A stretch of DNA of 64,000 nt from Sapria himalayana (Eukaryota > Streptophyta > Magnoliopsida > Malpighiales > Rafflesiaceae): NCBI GenBank assembly GCA_029783825.1, contig JAREIK010002246.1, forward strand, positions 379,501 to 443,500. Direction: 5' to 3'. The position numbers were made by a program, and so were the translations under genes. Below the pieces are notes generated by a model. It had not been told where the DNA came from, ran no database searches, and saw only the letters and a list, made by a program, of their open reading frames with translations. Of this stretch, positions 60,401 to 64,000 are shown one piece after another (the first letter of the stretch is position 1; each line of letters opens with the position of its first letter).

Positions 60401-61472
60401 ATTGATATATCATTTGGAACTCAATATTTATATCAACATCAAGTGTATCCTATGATTATTTAATTTCTACTCATTGGAATATGCAATTGTATGCTATGCT
60501 TCATACATGTACTCTCTAAAATGTAGTAAAATTAATAAAAAATAATTTTGTTGAAATTTATGATACATTTGTATTGTATAGAAATGTTTGTTCATCATTT
60601 CAGATCAAACACCATATCAAATGTTTTGTTCAATAAGTAAAATCTTTAGATTTTCATCTAGTGATGAAGTGTATTTATTTATTTAATATCTATACTCAAG
60701 AAAGTGAAGATGATTGTTGGAGTTTAATAATGTGATTTCATTGACTACTCTTATGGCTTAGTAGAGTATCTATTTGTTGGCTGATGGACTTGGCTTGTTC
60801 TCATTTAATGACTCAGGTTGGGTTACCTCTTTCCACCCATTTTCTTGGTCTTGGGCTAGATGACCTAAATTTCATGACTAATCTGGAGCAAAACTGACCC
60901 GACGAAAAATTGGTCAAAGAATTAAGTACATCAATAGAACCTTTTTTTCCATTTGACGATAGTAATCACTGTTTGGACAAAATCAGTCAAATAATGATCA
61001 TATTCTGTCATAGAAGAGAGTAGTGTGGAAAATTCAGTGTCTGTTTATGTATTTTTCAAAAAAAAAAATTGCTGTTGTTAGTAGTGATGGTGGTGCTATT
61101 CACCAATAACAGTGGTGGCAGGTCCAGGTGGTAGCTGCTGGTGGTTTATGTAGTTAGCCACTACACATATTTTCATTAATTAAATTATTTTTTGAGTCAG
61201 CGTTATAATAGTAGTTATTTTTAAAAAAAAAATTAATGTTCAATAAATATATTTAGTTATGTAATGAAAACATGTTTTTTCAATAATCTACATGTTTATT
61301 TTCTAGTGCTATTCCTGCATGCATGTTTATATTTTCCAGGCAAAGAAGAGGAAGCTGGGATCACTTGAAGATGCTGATATATCTATCCTTGTTGATAGAG
61401 CTTCATCGAAAGACAAAAAATTTGAAGAGCAGAATATTGATGCTCATTTGACTAGCATTGAAAAGTGCATGG
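51465..61472 (+). CDS. NSN1: Nucleolar GTPase NSN1 (nucleostemin-like 1), 5' part, spliced
   Basis: Exons: 51465-51477, 51582-51826 and 61340-61472, continuing past the window. Joining 13, 245 and 133 nt keeps one frame for 130 codons plus 1 nt. The protein starts MVKKKSKSKRITLRKKHK and continues KVKEHHRKKAKEARKEG, DPGIPNEWPF and EQELKALEERR, which is the basic N-terminal domain (GNL3/Grn1 type) of nucleostemin-like GTPases, needed for nucleolar targeting and RNA/protein binding in the family. Exon 3 gives AKKRKLGSLEDADISILVDR and an acidic linker. The circularly permuted GTPase domain should lie to the right of the window. All junctions are GT-AG: A/GTACAAG, ATATAG/AA, AGG/GTATGG, TTCCAG/GC, ATGG/GTATG. 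Known family role: pre-60S ribosome assembly, growth and flower development. The gene looks intact as far as seen; intron 2 is 9.5 kb and stuffed with small transposons. Confidence 0.9.
51582..51826 (+). CDS. NSN1: NSN1 exon 2 (basic nucleolar domain)
   Basis: This exon encodes the Lys/Arg-rich helix and the DPGIPNEWPF motif, the clearest recognition point for the gene. Without the upstream 13-nt exon the frame would have no start in family position: reading upstream into the intron gives a false hydrophobic leader (MEIFFFVANL). The right end is fixed by the donor AGG/GTATGG followed by a non-coding T-rich stretch. Confidence 0.9.
53423..53876. mobile_element. Small non-autonomous hAT element
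   Basis: The left terminus TAGAGGTGTTAGATGGG and the inverse right terminus TAAAGGTGTCAAATGGG form inverted repeats. Flanks GTTATAGT and TTTATATT agree in 6 of 8 bases, as an aged 8-bp hAT target duplication. GC-rich inside, with CTGGGCCGAGGGATTGGCTC-like words. Open frames inside are by-products of the GC bias. Confidence 0.75.
55030..55245. mobile_element. Degenerate small hAT element, left end
   Basis: AGAGATGTCAAATGTGTCGTG at about 55038 matches the family terminus; TGAGGCATGATCGTGCC and GGGCCATG words follow. No right terminus found; similarity fades after ACCGAATC at about 55247. Confidence 0.55.
55701..56310. mobile_element. Older small hAT element, split by a younger one
   Basis: Starts TAGAGGTATCAAATGGGCC. 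The GC-rich family vocabulary continues until the nested element at 55891, and the remainder after 56282 is short and degraded, so the right end is uncertain. Confidence 0.5.
55891..56281. mobile_element. Small hAT element nested in an older copy
   Basis: Left terminus TAGAGGTGTCAAATGGG; inverse right terminus TAAAGATATCAAACGG. Flanking octamers GTTGGGTC and ACTAGGTC agree in 5 of 8 bases. Confidence 0.65.
57935..58790. repeat. Dispersed repeat, copy 1, carrying a hAT insertion
   Basis: The flanks of the hAT element at 58105 (57935-58104 and 58610-58790) align in order with 63632-63980: TTATTAAGTATAAT, CGTTATGCAT, ACTATCATGAGAATGAATAATTT, TTTTTTAAATAATGTTT, TAGAATTTATATTGTGGG, ATGCATTATCAT and AGACTTAGAAATTTAA-like blocks all recur there. 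The nature of the repeat is unknown. Confidence 0.7.
58105..58609. mobile_element. Small hAT element with target duplication and empty site
   Basis: Left terminus TAGGTGTTAAACGAGCC; inverse right terminus TAGACGTGCCGAACGG. Flanking octamers ATTGTGGG and ATTGTGAG match in 7 of 8 bases. The related sequence at 63790-63800 reads through (GCATAGTGGGTGG) with no insertion, a related empty site. Confidence 0.82.
59143..59895. mobile_element. Small hAT element, host of a nested younger copy
   Basis: Left terminus TAGAGGTGTCAAATAGGTCGG; inverse right terminus TAGATGTTTGAACTGG. Removing the inner 331-bp element and one copy of GTCAGGCC restores one family member of about 410 bp. The outer target duplication is no longer recognisable. 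Confidence 0.7.
59517..59847. mobile_element. Young, very GC-rich small hAT element
   Basis: 331 bp. The terminal TAGAGGTGTCAAACGGGCCG is a perfect 20-bp inverted repeat at both ends, flanked by a perfect 8-bp direct duplication GTCAGGCC (59509-59516 and 59848-59855). This is the signature of recent hAT insertion. The inside is dominated by GGCACG, CGGCCCGG and GGGCCCGTGCC words. The 77-154-codon frames on both strands here are composition artefacts. Confidence 0.93.
61340..61472 (+). CDS. NSN1: NSN1 exon 3
   Basis: Preceded by a pyrimidine-rich tract and TTTTCCAG. Begins with AKKRKLG, which continues the ARKER end of exon 2 exactly as in plant NSN1 (RKERAKKRKLG). It ends at ATGG/GTATG; reading through would hit TGA at 61490. 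It is shorter than 60 complete codons and so easily missed. Confidence 0.85.
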
Positions 61473-61682
61473 GTATGATAATTATTGATTGAGAATTTCA
61501 TTCTTGATCTCTGCATCTATATAATTGTGCTTGCTGGTAGATGTGTTATGAAATAGAGAAAATGAGAGAGATTGAGAAGAATAAAATTTTTTACTTGCGA
61601 TGATTTCTATGCAGCATGGAATTTCTTTTATGGGATTTCCAAATGATTTGTCATTGCTTATTTAATGTGTGTAATCGGAAGT

Positions 61683-61800
61683 TCATAAATCAACTTCAAT
61701 AGTGATCATTTATTCACCAAATTACATTAATGTGTGTAATCATTTATTCACCACATTAATTATAATGTGTGTAATTGGAGTTCATAAATGAACTCCAATT
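61683..61800. repeat. Hairpin-containing tandem repeat
   Basis: AATTGGAGTTCAT, two A bases, then ATGAACTCCAATT at 61773-61800 is a perfect 13-bp inverted repeat. A diverged copy (AATCGGAAGTTCATAAATC to CAACTTCAAT) starts 90 bp earlier at 61683. Words AATGTGTGTAAT and CATTTATTCACCA repeat between them. Confidence 0.7.
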
Positions 61801-61970
61801 TTTGTTCAAGTTGTACTAGGTTTTCTTCTTATAATGATACCTTCATATTTTTGAGATGCATTATAGGCTTAAACACATTTTTTGTTGTCTTGAGATGTGG
61901 CTAGGATAAGATGTTTTTTTTTTTTTTTGCCTTGGATTTTTATGTTAAGATGTTTTTTCATATATGTTAT

Positions 61971-62375
61971 TTGGACCATAGTTTTAAAAGTTGCAAGGCG
62001 CACCAAGGTGCGCCAATGTGCAAAGGTCTCTTGGAGCCTTGAGGCGTGGGACACACCTAGGGCGTGGGGTTTTCTAAAGTGAAATGTGATTTTGGATGCA
62101 CATAAATTTTTATAAAATATTATTCTATTGATATAAAAAATAAATATTCTTAATATTTTAAGAAAGTTCAATAAAAAAAAAAGAATGAAAATATATAAAT
62201 TTTAATATATAATTATAAATTTTGAGAATAAATGTGTTAAAAAAAATCAATAGTATATAAGGCGTGCCTCTTATGTAAGGCATGCTTCTTGGAAGGCGAA
62301 ACATTATAGCTAGGGAGTGGTTGTGCCTTGAGCCTAGGCATGCCTTAAGCATGTCTTTCATAATTATGATTTGGA
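61971..62375. mobile_element. MITE of the AAGGCGCACC type
   Basis: Left end TTTGGACCATAGTTTTAAAAG; inverse right end TCCAAATCATAATTATGAAAG. GCAAGGCGCACC, CTTGAGGCGTGGG, AAGGCGTGCCTC and GAGCCTAGGCATGCC inside are characteristic of a plant MITE group with AGGCG-rich ends. The superfamily is not determined. Confidence 0.55.
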
Positions 62376-62439
62376 CTTGTTGTCCTCCACCTCATCGTGA
62401 AAACCATATGTTTCTTGAAACACCTTTTTTTAATAATCT

Positions 62440-62660
62440 TTTGGTCCATGCACTGCATGATTGGCCTGGTTTTTGGTTGGCTAGGCACGGCATGACTCAA
62501 AAATAGTCGAGCCGGTACAGCATGACCAACCTGAGGCTGACTAGATTTGGGTCAGTTCATGTCGTGCCGTACTTTGTTGGGCTGGTTTGGGTCTTGTTAT
62601 TCTAGTCTACCTAGAGTCCTAGCCTAGCATAGCCCCGATACTTTCCCACTTTTCTTTGGT
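62440..62660. repeat. Degenerate fragment of the small hAT family
   Basis: GGCTAGGCACGGCATGAC, GAGCCGGTACAGCATGACC and GGGTCAGTTCATGTCGTGCC share the family vocabulary. No termini seen. Confidence 0.45.
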
Positions 62661-63159
62661 TTCGGTTGTGAATTTATGGATTAATTATTTTAATTTTTTT
62701 TTGCATATTTCATATTTTAAATTCAAAATGTGGATTAATTTCAACATAATACATAATGACATTATTATTTTTATTTATTTCACAAAAATGATTAATTACA
62801 AAAATATAAATTCATTAACATAAAATATAAATTATAATTAATAATTAAAAATATCAAAAAATAATATTCATCTCATCATTTATTATTCATTTCAATAATA
62901 ATTAAATTAACACAAAATCATAACTCATAACAATATACAATAAAAATTACCAATCTAAATCATAATAAATAATAAAACATGCACAATGCCTCAATTCCAA
63001 TACTAATTGGTATGAGTGTAATTGATCATATTCATGTAAGTGTCTGAATGTATCACTAGATGTGGGCCCAATCTCATTTAAGCGTTATGAGTTATCATTT
63101 GTTTTAGTTACTGGGAGTGCATTAAATGGTCGTATGCATCTAATTTTTATTTTTATTTT

Positions 63160-63631
63160 TTTTTAGACTGTTGAAGGGTTCCATAAAGTTTGGGCGATGG
63201 GTGCTTAGCTTGGGGTTGGGGCTTGGGGCTTGGGGGGAGGGGTGGCACGTGCCACGTGTTGCGCGTCCACATGGGCCTGTATCATTTCATGTGGACATCC
63301 TCAACCAAACATTTGGAAGTTATTTTTTAAAAGCCTGCCACATGAAAAAAGTAGGGTGGGGTTTTTTTTAATAATTTTTTTTAAATACAAGCGGGCAGGT
63401 CGGGTGTAGTCCTATTAGATTGTGCCTAAAACCTAGCCCAAGTTCTAGGGCTTGGTAGCTGGCCGTGCCTCTAGCATGTGTCTACGGGCTAGGCAGCCAG
63501 GTCATACTTAGCATGTCATGAGCCATGCCTTGAGTGCACTGCATGAGTCTAGGCAAGGTTCTGGATCATGCTGGGCCAAGCATGGCTTAGTCAGGCCATG
63601 CTCGACTTGCCCGGCTTACTTGTTATCTCTA
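63160..63631. mobile_element. Degenerate small hAT element with a G-rich segment
   Basis: The right end ACTTGTTATCTCTA (inverse TAGAGATAACAAGT) matches the family terminus and is followed at once by the second copy of the dispersed repeat. The left end is unclear. It contains four runs of at least four G at 63212-63237 and a GGCACGTGCC palindrome at about 63243. Confidence 0.5.
63212..63242 (+). other. G-quadruplex-type motif
   Basis: GGGG-TT-GGGG-CTT-GGGG-CTT-GGGGGG fits the G4 pattern with 2-3 base loops on the + (sense) strand of the NSN1 pre-mRNA, inside intron 3. Confidence 0.7.
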
Positions 63632-63980
63632 GATGTATTATTAAATTTGATACAAAATATTTTATTTTTAATAATATAAATTTTAACGATTTTTATTATG
63701 CATATTGTAAAATTTAAAAATAGAAGTCATCATGAGGATGGATAATTTTTGAAAATTTTAAATTTTTTAAGTGTTTATTTAGAATATGCATAGTGGGTGG
63801 TTAGAAATATAAAAGATGCATCATCATAATTATTTCATATATTAGATGTCACGGATATTACGCCATTATTTAACTTAAATTTATTAGTTAATATTTATTT
63901 TTTAGCTTATAATATTTTTAATATGTTGTTCCTACATGTAGACCTAGAAATTGTATTATATCCAGGTTGAAAATAGTCTT
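63632..63980. repeat. Dispersed repeat, copy 2, without the hAT insertion
   Basis: Aligns with 57935-58104 plus 58610-58790 and passes uninterrupted through the insertion point (GCATAGTGGGTGG at 63788-63800). It ends near TAGACCTAGAAATTGTA, the counterpart of TAGACTTAGAAATTTAA at 58758. Confidence 0.7.
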
Positions 63981-64000
63981 GAATGATATTGCTTATTTTT

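Larger units (their letters stand above)
51827..61339 (+). other. NSN1 intron 2 (about 9.5 kb), home to small transposons
   Basis: Bounded by GTATGG and TTCCAG. It contains at least five GC-rich small hAT elements (entries below), a CA array at about 53070-53087 and long AT-rich stretches (51900-53400, 53900-55000, 56300-57900, 59900-61300) without recognisable genes. Minus and plus frames in this span are unrelated to any protein family I know. Confidence 0.8.
61473..64000 (+). other. NSN1 intron 3, start (continues past window)
   Basis: Begins GTATGATAATT. No further NSN1 exon was found up to the window edge; the acidic linker and GTPase domain exons must lie downstream. Confidence 0.7.

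Overview
This is nuclear DNA of a flowering plant with an AT-rich, repeat-packed genome. The evidence is plant-type mobile elements throughout (Ty1/copia with an initiator-Met tRNA primer site, Athila-like Ty3/gypsy, CACTA/TNP2, RICESLEEPER-type hAT, small hAT elements) and one host gene whose protein is plainly the plant nucleolar GTPase NSN1. The very long introns and the sequence flavour lean towards a monocot, but this is not proven.

Layout. 0-0.5 kb: TTC/TTA microsatellite. 0.5-3.6 kb: decayed CACTA transposase on the minus strand. 3.6-8.1 kb: microsatellites, minisatellites and degenerate small elements. 8.1-16.5 kb: nearly complete but stop-riddled Ty1/copia element with both LTRs. 18.4-19.7 kb: hAT transposase pseudogene. 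19.7-21.8 kb: partial gypsy LTR. 21.8-25.2 kb: second copy of the copia family (LTR, leader and part of gag), cut off. 25.2-31.0 kb: foldback-like structure of nested inverted repeats around about 2.9 kb of an 8-bp minisatellite, with two inverted tRNA-like segments and a GC-rich 28-codon ORF. 31-47.5 kb: tangle of LTRs of one gypsy family in both orientations, with gag-protease remnants on + and reverse transcriptase and integrase remnants on -. 47.5-49 kb: decayed transposon ORF. 49-50 kb: CACTA-like MITE and tandem repeats. 50.4 kb to the right edge: 5' part of an NSN1 gene, running off the window.

The NSN1 gene has a probable noncoding first exon, a 13-nt first coding exon, a 245-nt second exon and a 133-nt third exon after a 9.5-kb intron. 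Its introns hold a family of GC-rich small hAT elements. Three observations tie the family to hAT-type insertion: a perfect 8-bp target duplication for the youngest copy, a 7/8 duplication for another, and an apparent empty site for that second copy in a diverged duplicate about 5 kb away.

No operon-like or new enzymatic system is visible. The most unusual objects are the foldback/minisatellite structure, the nested hAT elements with their empty site, and the head-to-head LTR pairs. All boundaries were read by eye; percent identities, insertion ages and genome-wide copy numbers were not computed.
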